From: Sinohyriopsis cumingii
Taxonomy: Eukaryota > Mollusca > Bivalvia > Unionida > Unionidae
DNA: 64,000 nt
Direction of reading: 5' to 3'
Assembly (NCBI GenBank): GCA_028554795.2
Contig: CM068830.1
Span: forward strand, 49,238,355-49,302,354
Shown in pieces: positions 1 to 12,250 of this stretch (position 1 is its first letter; each line of letters opens with the position of its first letter). A program made the translations under genes and the position numbers. The notes under the pieces were generated by a model that made no database searches, was not told the origin of the DNA, and saw only the letters and a list, made by a program, of their open reading frames with translations.

Positions 1-1
1 G

Positions 2-1209
2 GTAAAATGTAATGATAGACTTAAATATTTTATATTCGGGGCACTTTTGCCATCAACTAATTTTCCTATTGCAAGTTACTCCGAAACAATAGAAGAACTA
101 AAAGATCAGTTTGATATTTTCTGCAAAGAAGGCATTCCCGTACTTGCCGGAGACTTCAATGGTCAGCTAAGTTCACTGTTTAGCTCCAAAGCAAATTGTT
201 TAACATCAAACGCTAGAGGCACTATTCTGGAAAAGTTTCTGAGCGATAGACATTTAATATCTGTTAATAGTCAATCCATTTGTGAAGGGCCAGATTTTAC
301 TTTTTTCTCAACCGATGGCAAATCAAAATCTTTGATAGACCATATACTATTGCAAAAACGTAAATTCGATTTAGTGGTTAAGGCAGAAATAATAGATGAT
401 CATCCTTTGAACATTTCAGATCATCTTCCTGTAAAAATAGAGTTGGTCACACCTTTAGTACATAAGGCAACAATGGCTGACGAGCATATCATTCATTCCA
501 TAAATTGGAAGAAAGCCTCAGCAGAACAAATGAATAGATATAAGGAAGCAACACGCAACGAATTGTTAGCGCAAATGCATAAAGCAGAATTAGCGACGAA
601 TGTCGATATTGAAATTATTATTCAAGACACAGTAAAGATTTTACATGAAGCAGCATCTAGGTTTCTCCCCATAAAGAGGTTTTGCCCATACGCTAACCCC
701 TATTGGAAATTATTAAACGTAAAAAAGTTTCACACGGAAATGCGGCTGAAACGCAGGGTATGGATTTCTAATGGTAGGCCAAGAGGTTGGGAATATATAT
801 CATATGCGAACTATAAGAAAGCGAAGAAATTGTTTGCAAAAGAATTATTGAAAGCTAAAGAAATATACGATAGAGAACAATTTAGTGAGCTTGAAAAGGC
901 TGCAGAGCTCGATATTTCTACTTTCTATAAGTTTATACGGAATAAAAGAAATAAACGCGATTACATTCACGAAATCGAATCAAACGGAAAAATTGTACGC
1001 GATCACGACTCTATTAGAGAGTTATGGGCAAATCATTTCTCCAGTTTATCACTGCCTGACAATACTTATCTGTACGATGAAAATCATTACCAGATGGTCT
1101 TAGCAGAGGTCAGAAAACAAACTAAAGAAACCTATTCACACTTTGATGAACTTGTTGATAAAATCCCCACTAGAGACGAAATCAGTAGTGCAATTAGCTC
1201 TCTCAATAA
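2..1209 (+). mobile_element. Non-LTR retrotransposon ORF2 fragment (endonuclease and start of RT region)
   Basis: The frame is open from the left edge to the N gap. It encodes the C-terminal half of an apurinic/apyrimidinic-type endonuclease (EEP fold), which nicks target DNA for target-primed reverse transcription. Visible motifs are LAGDFNG, SLIDHILL and SDHLPV, the last carrying the catalytic Asp-His. A Lys/Arg-rich linker of the kind that precedes the RT domain in CR1/Jockey-like LINEs follows. The frame reads SAISSLN just before the gap, a position where RT motif 0 usually starts. There is no RT core left of the gap and the frame does not resume recognisably after it. This is a partial copy truncated by the window edge and the gap. 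Family assignment to CR1/Jockey-like is an inference from domain order. Confidence 0.85.
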
Positions 1210-1309
1210 NNNNNNNNNNNNNNNNNNNNNNNNNNNNNNNNNNNNNNNNNNNNNNNNNNNNNNNNNNNNNNNNNNNNNNNNNNNNNNNNNNNNNNNNNNN
1301 NNNNNNNNN
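1210..1309. other. Assembly gap (100 N)
   Basis: Exactly 100 N bases, a common placeholder for a scaffold gap of unknown length. It cuts the LINE, so the true distance between the two sides is unknown. Confidence 0.98.
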
Positions 1310-4148
1310 CAACTAGATGTAAATAAACAACGTACCTCTTACACAATTAATCTATGAACGAAACCTATACAATATCGTTGAAAAGAATCAATCACGTATT
1401 ACCTTGAAGAAAGAACCTATTTTAATATTTTGGGGAAGAATATATAAAATTTTCTGTCATTATAAATTACTTTTGTATTCAAAACCGGCAGAACAATCCA
1501 AATGTGTTACCCTTAAAGATAGTAATATATATCATATGAAATAGAGACATTTTATTATTTGGCGCTAGATAAAATAGGAAATGGCTACGTTCAGAGTAAT
1601 AGTTTAATGAAAACAAAGCCAAGGCAAATTGAGAGAGCGTAGTTTGATAGCTAAACAGGTTAACGGCGACAAGAGGTGGTAGGGGGATGTATACATTATA
1701 GAACGTTGTACTGGAAGTGTCTGTAGACGTCAAAAGAAAACCCATTTCCTGTTGTCTTAATTGAAAATATTTTTATAATATTGTCCGGTGACTCAAAAAT
1801 GGTATTTAGAGAATATAATGAAAACCATATATTCATTGTTCAGAGATATCAGATGCCTATCTTTGTAACTGTCAATTATATCCAAAAAGAGATTATTTAA
1901 TGTGTTATCTTCCTTCATACGGGACAGTAACTGAGATCTTGGCAGCCATTGATTCATCACGTCCAAGAATTTCTTAGAGTCTAATACTTGAAAGTAATAA
2001 ATATAGTTTTAATGAGACAATAATAGTATTTTGAAACTTCTGTCCGTCTGACCATTTGTTTGTCGGTATTGTATCATGGTGAGAAGCTCGAGAGAAGAAG
2101 GAACTTCGAATTTTATCATACACGTGGGGGAAACTTTTTATTAACTCTCATTATGTTATACCTCTGGATTGCCACTGTTAAGATTGTTATTTAAAAAATA
2201 TTACTTCATGATGTCAGGATGTATATTTCAAATAGGCTATCTATTTATGAAAGATATGAACCTTTCGAAAGTGGATTTATTCAGATTTAATGTTAGAGAC
2301 ATAATGGTACCCCACCCACCCCTTTCCCTCTCTTGTGCACGCAATTGTTGCTCGTTACCATAAAAACAATATTTGAGCTAAATAGAGTCTACAATTGCAA
2401 AGTGCATGAATTGGAACCTTTTCCAACCGGCATCAACAGAGTAAATAAATGGAAATTCATCATGTCCAGAAGTATATTTAATGCCTATAACTTACTTGAA
2501 GAAGTAATTCTCATTAAAACGTAGACGACGGCTTCGACTCTTTCTGCATTATTATTATTATTATTATTCAAAGTACTCATCTAGAATGAAAAGTTACATC
2601 CATGTACTTACTTGTGACCAAGATTGATTGCATAACAAATTGAGATTACGTTTGCTTGAATTGAGTGAGACTCCACTAGTGAAAATACTTTTATTTCGCC
2701 CACGAGATGAAATATATAAGTTGGTCTGCTAGAGAAAACACATTTTCTTTGTTTTGTATGCCCAAAATTAGTGGCTAGCAATGTGTATAACAGTGTGAAG
2801 TATACCATATTTCTTATTGTATCCAATGCTACAATGTTAGCAGTTCACCTTTTATGTTTTCCTGTGTTTCTTTATATTCTCACACAAATATTCGTTGTAA
2901 CATAATTATTCTTCGAAGTTAAAGGTAAAACAACACGAAACAATTGAAGGAAAAGTATATGCACAAATGTTGTGTTTTGATCTTTTCTAATCTGTATTAG
3001 AGTGTGCTATACTTACTACCAGATCAAGAAAGTGTCTCAAATTAGCTGATATATCTCGGTCATAATTTCTTCGATGCCTCTTGAATGGGCAGTGAACAGT
3101 TTTTTTCGTATTCTAGTTTATTGAGCTATCAAAATTATTTGTCTTGGGATATCCAGTAATTCACTTGCAACATAAAATTAAAAGCTATTTTCAATTTTAG
3201 TGTGTAATTTTAGTGTGTTTTTATGGTAATCTTACATAATTACTTTGGGATATCCAATTTAAAAGCATCCTAAATATTAAATGTGGTGTCACCCTAAATT
3301 CTAATATACGGTGACTATATTATTTTTCAGTATCATTAAAATCGACATCAAGTAATTTATCCTTTATGTAAGTATGTCAGCTTTTATGGAAATTCGATGT
3401 TATCAAGTAAATAACTTTATAAGACCTCAATGATTCTTCTGCATGCTGCCCATTTCTGATAATACACTATTCAAATTTCAATGCGTATCATAAAGCGCTT
3501 TTGCATAATACTTAGGCATTTGGTCAACATCTGCTATTAAATCTGACTCTTTACTTCCTCACAAAATAAAGAACAAGCCACAAGAAAGAAAAAGTAAAAG
3601 TTCAACTGAAAGATGTTTTTCTTTCCAATTATAATGGATGTCATCGGTACAGCCGCATGTATTTTGCACTCTTATGTCAAAGTGACGTAGGTTTGGTTAC
3701 ATCGCTAAAAATAAACATTTCGCACCACTCATGCAGGTCCGAAGTTTGAAAAGTAAGCTACACCTTCCTTAAGGAATAAGGAATTTAATTTATAGCAATG
3801 TGGATATCCACTTACCCGACCGGCATGATGACACACGGGTCGTCGAACAGTACGCATTGTAATCCTGGCAGAAGTGATGCAATTAGGAGGAAGAAATATG
3901 AAGAGCAATGCATCCTTTCTCTTGTCCTTAAAACTAGACTAAGTAAGATAGTCTGTTTAGTTTCCTTTATACGGGAAACGATGTTCTCTTATCTTGAACT
4001 TGGAAACCTGGCATCTGGCAGGTGCCCGCATACTCACACAGTACTGAGTAGCCGTCAAAGTTAATAGAGATATGTTATGCATGCAATAATATAATAAATA
4101 ATAACGAAATCCAGAGAATATTAATGTATATTTTATGTTTGCTCCATT
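1310..4148. other. Host intergenic sequence, no gene seen
   Basis: A+T-rich sequence with only short, stop-broken frames of no recognisable family. It holds a short ATT run near 2,550-2,570. No exon with convincing splice sites, RNA gene or mobile element was recognised. Confidence 0.6.
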
Positions 4149-4150
4149 TG

Positions 4151-4181
4151 CACACACACACACACACACACACACGCACAA

Positions 4182-4271
<90 letters not shown>
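4151..4271. repeat. Compound microsatellite (CA)n-(TA)n
   Basis: A CA run of about 24 bases is followed within 10 bases by about 88 bases of uninterrupted TA. Apparent reading frames here are artefacts of the dinucleotides. Confidence 0.97.
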
Positions 4272-4274
<3 letters not shown>

Positions 4275-4513
4275 CAGATATATTTACTTTCATCGTGTGT
4301 GTATTTTCTTCAAGCAAGAAGTATATATAATCCGTACTCTTCAGAGATTCTAACCCGGGTCTGTGAGTAAAAGACACCCATCGCCTTGCCTTAAAGCACC
4401 GACCCCAAAACCAAGTCGACCATGAACGCATCACGATTTATTTTAATACAAAATCTGTGGTATAGGCGTCCGTGTGCAACAGACACACCTACGTGTCGAG
4501 CTACACTATAATT

Positions 4514-4562
4514 CTCGTCTGTACACAGTCTTAGAAATCCGGAACGACTGTGTACAGATGAG
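4514..4562. repeat. Perfect-to-near-perfect hairpin, 17-bp arms
   Basis: Arms at 4514-4530 and 4546-4562 are reverse complements at 16 of 17 positions and are separated by a 15-base loop. There is no gene context. It could be a relic of a foldback or MITE terminus. Confidence 0.7.
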
Positions 4563-5469
4563 ATTTAATTTGCATGCTGTTCAACACATCTTCTAGTGAC
4601 ACTGTATAAGTATACCAAATATCATCAATCGACCTTAAATACCCTTCAAGTTAGATGCATTAAAAGAGAAATAGCAAAATGTGACTGAAATCTAAACTGT
4701 TGCCTTGTGACTTCGATAGGTGATATATGTTTCGCTGTGAATATGGCCAATACCAATTTCTGTAGTTTTATTGTAGTTCTCACTCCTGGAATCGTCAAGA
4801 TTCATAGATATAGTCATTTTAATCATTCGTTATTACAAAGAAATGCATATTGTGGCTGTATGCTCCGTAAAGACACAGAATCCAGTTCTCCAGCTGTCCA
4901 GCTAGAAGAGAGCAGAAATAGCAAAATGTGACTGAACTCTAAACTATTGCCCTGTGAACTTGAACTTGAAGATATGACTTCGAGTGAGGTATGCTACACG
5001 TCTTGTGGTGATGATATACAATTACATCCCTTGATCTCGTATAACTCTCAAATTTTAGATTGGAATGGAAAGTGTGAAAGAAAATAAACATATAAAACCA
5101 TGGGATTGACCCGACGATAAGAGCCCCGTTATGGTACACACACGCACATCGTAAAAAAAGAGAGCTAAAGAAAACAAAATACTGAGCCATGCCATTGACT
5201 TTAAGACAGGACTCCAAAGCATTATGCGACACATTTACTGGTGATGATGCGTATGTATAACAAATGGTTTTAAGGTTATAGAATAGACGGCAAGCGTGCT
5301 GAATCTATTTGAATTTTTATGTTTGTTGCTTTTAACAGTACTTTTAACACAGAGGAGTACACTGAGAAATACAAGGATTAAATGTTCGTGGTTGGGTATT
5401 TATCGAAGTGTACACAGACACCTTCAGCAACACCAACCTGTGGCAATGAACCTCCCAGCTTGCGGCAGA

Positions 5470-5735
5470 AGATGAATTGAAGAAGAGACGGTGGGGTTGG
5501 ATAGGACACACCCAACGTAAGCCGCCAACCAACCTTACCAGATAGGCATTGAGGTGGAACCATCAAGGCAAGCGGAGAAGGGGCCGACCAAGAAACACCT
5601 AGCGACGCGACCTTGAGGCGGACATCATTAAGATGGGTCACACCTGGAGTCAGCTCGAGGGGAAAGGCACTAGACAAAAGCCTCTGGAGATCTTTTGTGG
5701 GCGGCCTATACCCCGGTAGGGTGACGGGAAAAACT
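5470..5735 (+). mobile_element. LINE ORF2 C-terminal fragment (RTE/L1-like), decayed
   Basis: In plus-strand frames the sequence encodes a typical end-of-ORF2 segment. It has a basic WIGH motif, a GRPRNTWRRDLE-like segment broken by stops, and then GKALDKSLWRSFVGGLYP near the end. These motifs mark the C-terminus of the RTE/L1-type LINE polyproteins common in invertebrate genomes. Several in-frame stops and the absence of upstream RT show a dead 5'-truncated copy. The minus-strand frame over the same interval is a shadow. Confidence 0.75.
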
Positions 5736-6320
5736 GACATTATATATTGGATAAATAAATTGTTTTGGGTTTATATCGATGTGTACATTATTATATAACC
5801 ACTCGCGAAGCTAACATAAAGTTCTTCAGACTCTATTAACGTTGTGAGTGATTAGGCCCAATGTCCAAATCGATAAATACCCAACCAATTTATTTATCTA
5901 ATGTAGTGTAAATTTCCTACAAATAAATTTATCCAGATGTAAGCGTTTTAGTACAATATTGTTCTAGCAAAACCTGAAATTACACTTTCCCACAAAATTG
6001 ACGATGTATTTTCCAGGAGTGGTAAACATTCTACTTGACAAGCTGTTGTCCACGCTGGCATTGTTTAAATCGGCTGTCACTTAGCTAGCTGTTTGCATGT
6101 AAGTACATACATATGAAGGAAGGAAAGTATTGTCATGTCTTGTCGCGAATAATCTTATAATACTGTAGTGGACAAGTTTGCTCATCATAATATAAAGTTT
6201 CAAAAACCTTCATAATGGCATTAACACCTGAATCCATGGAAGACGGCTAGGTAGGATTTGAAACTAATAAGTACGATATAGATATATGATTTTACACCAA
6301 ATATAATAGTTTATTCCTTT

Positions 6321-6322
<2 letters not shown>
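5736..6322. other. Host intergenic sequence, no gene seen
   Basis: A+T-rich unique-looking sequence following the LINE end. A short segment near 5,765-5,885 partly repeats words of the preceding LINE tail (gtgtacatt, cgataaatacccaacca), perhaps old duplicated debris. Nothing else is supported. Confidence 0.5.

Positions 6323-6358
<36 letters not shown>
6323..6358. repeat. (CA)n microsatellite
   Basis: About 18 CA units. Confidence 0.97.
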
Positions 6359-6359
<1 letters not shown>

Positions 6360-6419
6360 ACACATATATGTTGTCGAGATATTTGTGTGATACCACAGAG
6401 CAAATGTTCTATGTAACCG

Positions 6420-7167
6420 GTCATAGCAGTAATTGTAGTACCAGTGGCAGCGGCAATATTAATAGTAGTAGTAATAGCGGCAGTGTTAGTAGCAGAGGCA
6501 GTAATAGTAGTACCAGCGATAGCAGCAATATTAATAGTAGTAGTAGTAGTAGTACAGGCACTTGTAGTAGTAATAGCAGTAGTAGTAGTAGGAAGAGCTG
6601 AATCGGCAGTAGTAGTAGTAGTAGTAGTAGTAGCAGTAGCGGCAGTTGTGGTGTAGTGGTAGTAGTAGTAGGTAGTCGTATTAGTATTAGTGGCAGTAGT
6701 ATTAGCGTCAGTAATAGTACTTGTGGCAGAAGTAGTATAGTAGTAATAGTAACAGCAATAGTAGCGGTAGTAGTAGTAGTAGCGTAGTAGTAGTAGCCTT
6801 AGTACCAGTAGGAGTAATAGAAGTACTAGTGGCAGTAGTAATAGAAGCATCAAAAAGGAGCAGTTGAGGCAGAAGTAGTAATATCGGCAATAGTCGCAGT
6901 AGCTTCATTTGTGGTATAGTAGTATTATTAGTAGTAGTAGCGGCAGTATTAGTAATATTAATAACGGTAATACCACTAGTAGTATTAGTAACACACTACT
7001 AGTAGTAGTGACAGTTCGAACAGTAGAGGTAGTAGTAAATACATTTGTAGTAGTAGTAGAGGTAGTGGCGGCAGCATTAATATTAGTAGTAGCAGTAGTA
7101 ATGTCGGCAATACCAGTATTAGTAGTAGCGGCAATACTAGTAGTAAATGTAGCAGTAGCCCTAGTAA
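6420..7167. repeat. Imperfect AGT trinucleotide array (left part)
   Basis: About 750 bases dominated by AGT/GTA units with frequent GGC and ATT variants. Long frames on both strands (poly-Ser, poly-Thr/Ala, poly-Val) are artefacts of the period-3 repeat. The same array resumes at 7508-7615 beyond a SINE, so it was split by the insertion. Confidence 0.95.
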
Positions 7168-7507
7168 GAGTGTTTGTGTGTGTGTGCGTGTGTGTGTGAT
7201 TTGGATTTTTAACGTAGCTTTAACAATTTTTCAGTCATATCGCTACGATGTCTGCAATGTGGCAGTTTATAGTGATGTCTAGCACTGGGGCATCATGCCG
7301 CAGACATGTAACATGATGTCCCACCCAGTCACATTATCCTGACACCAGGCCGACCAGTCCTATCACTAACCTCTTAATGCTGAGCGCCAAGCGAGGCAGC
7401 TGTTAGTACCATTTTTGTAAGTCTTTAGTCTGACTCAGCTAGGGGTCGAACCCACGAACCCCCACATCCGAGGCGGACGCTCTAACCACTAGGCAACCGG
7501 ATTGGTC
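7168..7507 (-). mobile_element. tRNA-derived SINE inserted in the AGT array
   Basis: Read on the minus strand, it starts with a tRNA-like head containing an A-box-like stretch and a B box at the position of ggttcgaccc (plus strand gggtcgaaccc near 7444). A body shared with the second copy at 45,008-45,276 follows, ending in a GT-rich tail at the low-coordinate end. The 9-bp word ccctagtaa occurs at 7159-7167 and 7508-7516, directly flanking the element, and fits a target-site duplication. The flanks are both AGT array, which independently supports insertion. Confidence 0.82.
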
Positions 7508-7615
7508 CCCTAGTAATAGTAGCAGTTGGAGTATTAGTAACGGCAGTATAACTTAAGTTTAAGTCGTAGCGGCAGTAATAGTAGTTGTAGTAATAGCGTT
7601 AGCAGTAACCGCAGG
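7508..7615. repeat. Imperfect AGT trinucleotide array (right part)
   Basis: Continuation of the array seen at 6420-7167, displaced by the SINE. Confidence 0.85.
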
Positions 7616-8352
7616 GTTCATCTAAGGACTAGTAGACCTTGGATGTGTTTGTAAAATTTTGCGGTAATCCTCCCAGTTGTGTAGAAGGAGTAACGATAAT
7701 AAACGTGCTAATGGATGCTGGATGTCTGTCGGACATTGGACAAAAGGCCCTCACTCAAAAAGGGATTCAAGTTTACACTTGTATTTGAGTTAAACAAATA
7801 AAATATAATCGAACATTTTCCTTTCGTGATTCTGTATTTCTCTCTGTCAACGTTCTCCAAGTTGTTCACCCCTGACCAGAAACTTAAACATATTGTATGT
7901 CATCTCCGTTTATGTTAGCATGGTTCGCCGTATTCTTAATTCCAAACAGTTTATTTTGTGTCAAAACTGTCAAGGGAGCTGCTAACCTTCCACGCGAATG
8001 TTTGTTGAGTTATTAAACCACAAGCGAATTCGACTTGCAAAAACAATTGTGATTGGATTGATTATTTAAAGGCAATATTCCTCAGCAAACGTTAGCCAAC
8101 AGAAGCATCTGTCATATGCTCGACAGTGAACATCCATTTCTTTAAGAGACAATTGAAAAAGCTCAATACATGTAATTAATTAAGTACCTTGTATACTCTT
8201 GTATAAGTCGAAACAAACTGCATACTGCGTCATCAGAACATGGTCTATGCTTGTTTTTCTGCTGATTACCTCTAAAAGAATGCATAGGCCCAGATATAGA
8301 AAAATCACATCTTGGAATTTAATTATTTACATAAAATACGCACAAAATATAC
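7616..8352. other. Host intergenic sequence, no gene seen
   Basis: No frame of interest, no RNA gene and no repeat recognised. Confidence 0.55.
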
Positions 8353-8354
8353 TG

Positions 8355-8625
8355 GTGTAAGGTACTGTACAACAAAAATGTTCCAGGAATACTAATAAGG
8401 GTGTAGGGTACTGTACAACAAAAATGTTCCAGGAATACTAATAAGGGTGTAGGGTACTGTACAACAAAAATGTTCCAGGAATACTAATAAGGGTGTAAGG
8501 TACTGTACAACAAAAATGTTCCAGGAATACTAATAAGGGTGTAGGGTACTGTACAACAAAAATGTTCCAGGAATACTAATAAGGGTGCAAGGTACTGTAC
8601 AACAAAAATGTTCCAAGAATAATGC
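8355..8625. repeat. 46-bp minisatellite, about six copies
   Basis: The word ggtactgtac recurs at 8361, 8407, 8453, 8499, 8545 and 8591, exactly 46 bp apart. Copies are nearly identical, with g/a changes in the gtgtagg spacer, so expansion was recent. Confidence 0.97.
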
Positions 8626-8943
8626 ATTTTAATTCAGGTTATTAATTTCAAATGCAATTCTTGTTTTCTCCGGAGGAACTTATTTCATTTCTTTCTCAAA
8701 AAAGAGTAAATATATAAGAAAACATATGTAACAAATAAAATCAGTGTCATAAATTAATTAACTGTTCATTTACGTTCATTTACGTTTCATAATACAGATT
8801 ATACTATCATACCACCACGTTTAAGATGCGTCAACATTATTCATATTTCTTTTCCTTTATCCCTTTTGCCATTTTAATATAAAGCTAGTGACGTTTAATC
8901 AAATGTCAAAGGGAAGGGTATGCAATGTATAAAATAATGTAAC

Positions 8944-8980
<37 letters not shown>

Positions 8981-10700
8981 TGTTGCATTATTATTATTAT
9001 TATTATTATTACTATCCAAGAACTGTTGTTATCTATCATAAGGGGTGACACTTAAATCTCAACTCAGGGAATAAGAAATAGAAAAGTTTGTACAGCTCAG
9101 AATGGTCTCTGTAGAATAACAAATATATTTCAATTGCTTGCCAGTTGAAAGTTTATATTCTGGTCGTGTGAACTAATAAATGGTTGCCAAGCCCCAACAG
9201 TAAATAATCTTAAGAACAAGAATGGGTGAGGGGAGAAGAAGGGAGAGCAATAACGCTCACCACCATTTCAGCCGACATTGTATGTTTTATTACTGCACAG
9301 TCACCGATTCCGTTGACAACAAAAATTATATATTAGATACACGTTTCAAGTATATAAGGCTGTTGTTCCCAACCCATTCATAGCCAAGAGGGCAATATAC
9401 CCTTTTGACAATCATATATAAGAATTGTCTAACATGGACAAGGAAACGTAGGAACTGTATGAAGGCAGTACAGTTCAACGAATAAGCTAAAATTTTATAG
9501 GCTTGCTCTCGTATCTCTGAATGTATCAATCTTGAAATGATCTATTTAATTTATTGGGTAAAATTGTCTTTTTTCCTTGTTGTTTAATAATTTTATTTGG
9601 TGGCGATGACTTTGTCTTCTCTCCTCCCCCAAAGCTGGGCAAGCCATTATCCTGTAAAGTGTATTCAATTATTTTTTTAATGTATACACCATGTTTATTA
9701 CTTTCTTTATTAATAGGCATACGATTATTTTGTATGACAATCACCCAACGAGGTTGGTGCGTATACACCGGACCCATGCAAAAATATTAACAGTAGCGAA
9801 GATAATGATCGTTCCGTATTCTTCGTGCATATTTGAAGCAATTATTGTTCCTTTCAAACAATCTAGTTTTTATGCGTTCTTTATCCTGTATATGTTTGAT
9901 GAATTCTTCCTTAAGAAATTGACAGAAAATCTCAATTATTCATGGCAACGCCATTGATTTTTCTTTAACCATATTGCCATGTCCTCAATGCCATTAAGTC
10001 AAACTACTGAAGAAAATTTCGTTAAGGCAATAATTTGCAGTCATTATCAAACATAATTATTAACCCTGAAAGGTTATTATACGTAATTTAATTTTAGCAA
10101 AATTCAGCTGGCTTCAGTATTTGCTGTAATGATGTATGTCTCAATCACTTGAGATGTTGGCTTCCGATATGAGATCCAGAGCATATTGTCTATCTATTAG
10201 ACTCTGCCTATCATCAGACCAGATTTTATTATTTTGATTTTTCATTCGTTTTCGAAGGCTTTCCTCAAACTATTGGAGCTGAAAACACATGGTGTTTTCA
10301 AAATCCATCTGAAATACTGAATTGAATTAGTATTATTGTAAACACGATGAAAGAAGCCATTGAGCCTTGCTCTGGTTTCTAAGTCTTTAAGCAGACAAAC
10401 AAAAATTGGAAATTCAATGTAGAGCATTATATATATGTAAGATCTTTATAAAAGATAGTCCATGACAACACGTGATACAGAAAAATCTATAAAAGAATAT
10501 TACAATAACGCATAGATATTAAACCAAAAACATACATAGTATATGAATTCTATCTCAGCGTAAGTAACAACATAACAACACGTGTAAATCAATATGTTCA
10601 TTAAATGTGTGCATATTTTCTTGATGACATCCAGCCAGAGGATTTTATCCCATATTCTTGAGACAATTGTCTTAAATTCCACCATACCAATTTTCACTGC
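8626..10700. other. Host intergenic sequence with a self-complementary ATT/AAT microsatellite
   Basis: An (AAT)n run near 8,948-8,980 is followed by (ATT)n to about 9,011, which could form a hairpin. Other frames are short and not conserved-looking. The last ~200 bases lie downstream of the Ro60 stop and probably hold its 3' UTR. No clear AATAAA was assigned. Confidence 0.5.
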
Positions 10701-12173
10701 TTACGCTTGCTCAAGAATAAACCTGTTCATGACTTCAATAGCCCCCGAATCAAATCCAACGATATCCAACATGTTAGGGTCATCCGGATCAGCGATGCTG
10801 AATCCGTTTGAGGACATGCCCACCACGATCAACTTGGCATTGTAGATCTCGCTTTTTGTTCTGTAGTCCTGAATGGCCTTGAAGGGATGGACTTTCCCAT
10901 ACCACGTCTCATTGTCTGTGTAGACAATGAAAACATCAAATTTCTTTTTATTTTCCATTGCATACAGCATGGGCAGAGCACAGTCAGTACCACCAAAAGG
11001 TATCTTGGATGATTTCTCAATGACCTCATTAAGGGTGTCTTTCTTTGTAATTGGAATAGGACGAAGTTCATGTGAGAAGGCAACAACCTCGCAATGTTCT
11101 TCAGTTCGAAGGGTAACCATCATCATGGCTGATGCAGCATCGCGGCAGGTGAGGCTTTCCGTTCCCATGCATGGTACACTCATGGACCCACTAACATCTA
11201 TAGCCAGCAAATACCGCTTTCCAGTCGGTTTAACAGCTTTAAAGGCTAAGTAAAAAGCACTGTCAAGACCAGACAACACCTTTTCATTAGGAGTCCACTT
11301 CATGTGTCCCTTGTCACCATGTCCCTTTTTATATTGATTCAAAGCCACAAGAACATTGAAGGGATGGACTCTGGCGTTCTTCAGTGAATCTTCCTCATTC
11401 AGTTTTATTACAATTGGTTGTTCGTACTCCGATCCAGCATCAAGAAGACCCATGGATGTAATCTTTCCAAGATTACGGATCATTGCAGTCATTGGCATCC
11501 TCTTCAAAAGGGCTTCCCAAACCGCTTTAGACTTCAAGAGCGTGGTCGGAACATGCTCTCGGACAAGCTTGTACTGTTCAATCAGTTGTATCATCGTCGT
11601 CTCATCTGTACATTTTCTTGCTCTTTCCGTTGCTTCCAAGAATGCAAGGATTTGCTGCTGATTTTCATCATTCACAAGTTCACCCTGCAACTTCTTCGCT
11701 GCCTCAAGTCCTTTGATAACAAACCTGGTGATGAATTTCAAGCAATCATTTTTCGGTTTGATGTGTGACAGACGAAGCAAGTCTTTGTGTGACCACTTTT
11801 CACGTTTTTTGTACTTTGTGATGAGCAAGGCCAATACCATTGGTTTTTCTTCTGCAAGTTCTTCGTACCAGTTGCTGATGGCTCTTCTGTGTGCTCTTCC
11901 CCATCCGGTCCCATTGCTCTCACTTTCAGCATATTTGACGAACATAAAAAGATGGGTGGGAATTCTGCAGACTTCATTCAGGCATTCGTAAGCTGCTTTC
12001 TTGGTTTCCTGATCATTGGATCTTGCACATATGGCCAAGGCAAATAGGGTTGGTCCCTGCTTTGCAGCTCTTCCTTCAAAGCTTATTTCTCGTATCAATG
12101 TAACAATTTCTTTTCCTCTCCCCTCAGAAATCAACCTGAAGAACAAAAATAGTGAAATTAGAATTTCCAGAAC

Positions 12174-12250
<77 letters not shown>

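Noticed and set aside
4075..4434. Ile-Tyr-rich frames on both strands
   Set aside because: Caused by the TA and CA microsatellites.
5344..5740. 120-codon minus-strand frame
   Set aside because: Shadow of the plus-strand LINE ORF2 remnant, whose motifs are unmistakable.
6311..7199. Long Ser-, Thr- and Val-rich open frames on both strands
   Set aside because: All are products of the AGT trinucleotide array and the CA/TG runs; no start context, splice sites or motifs.
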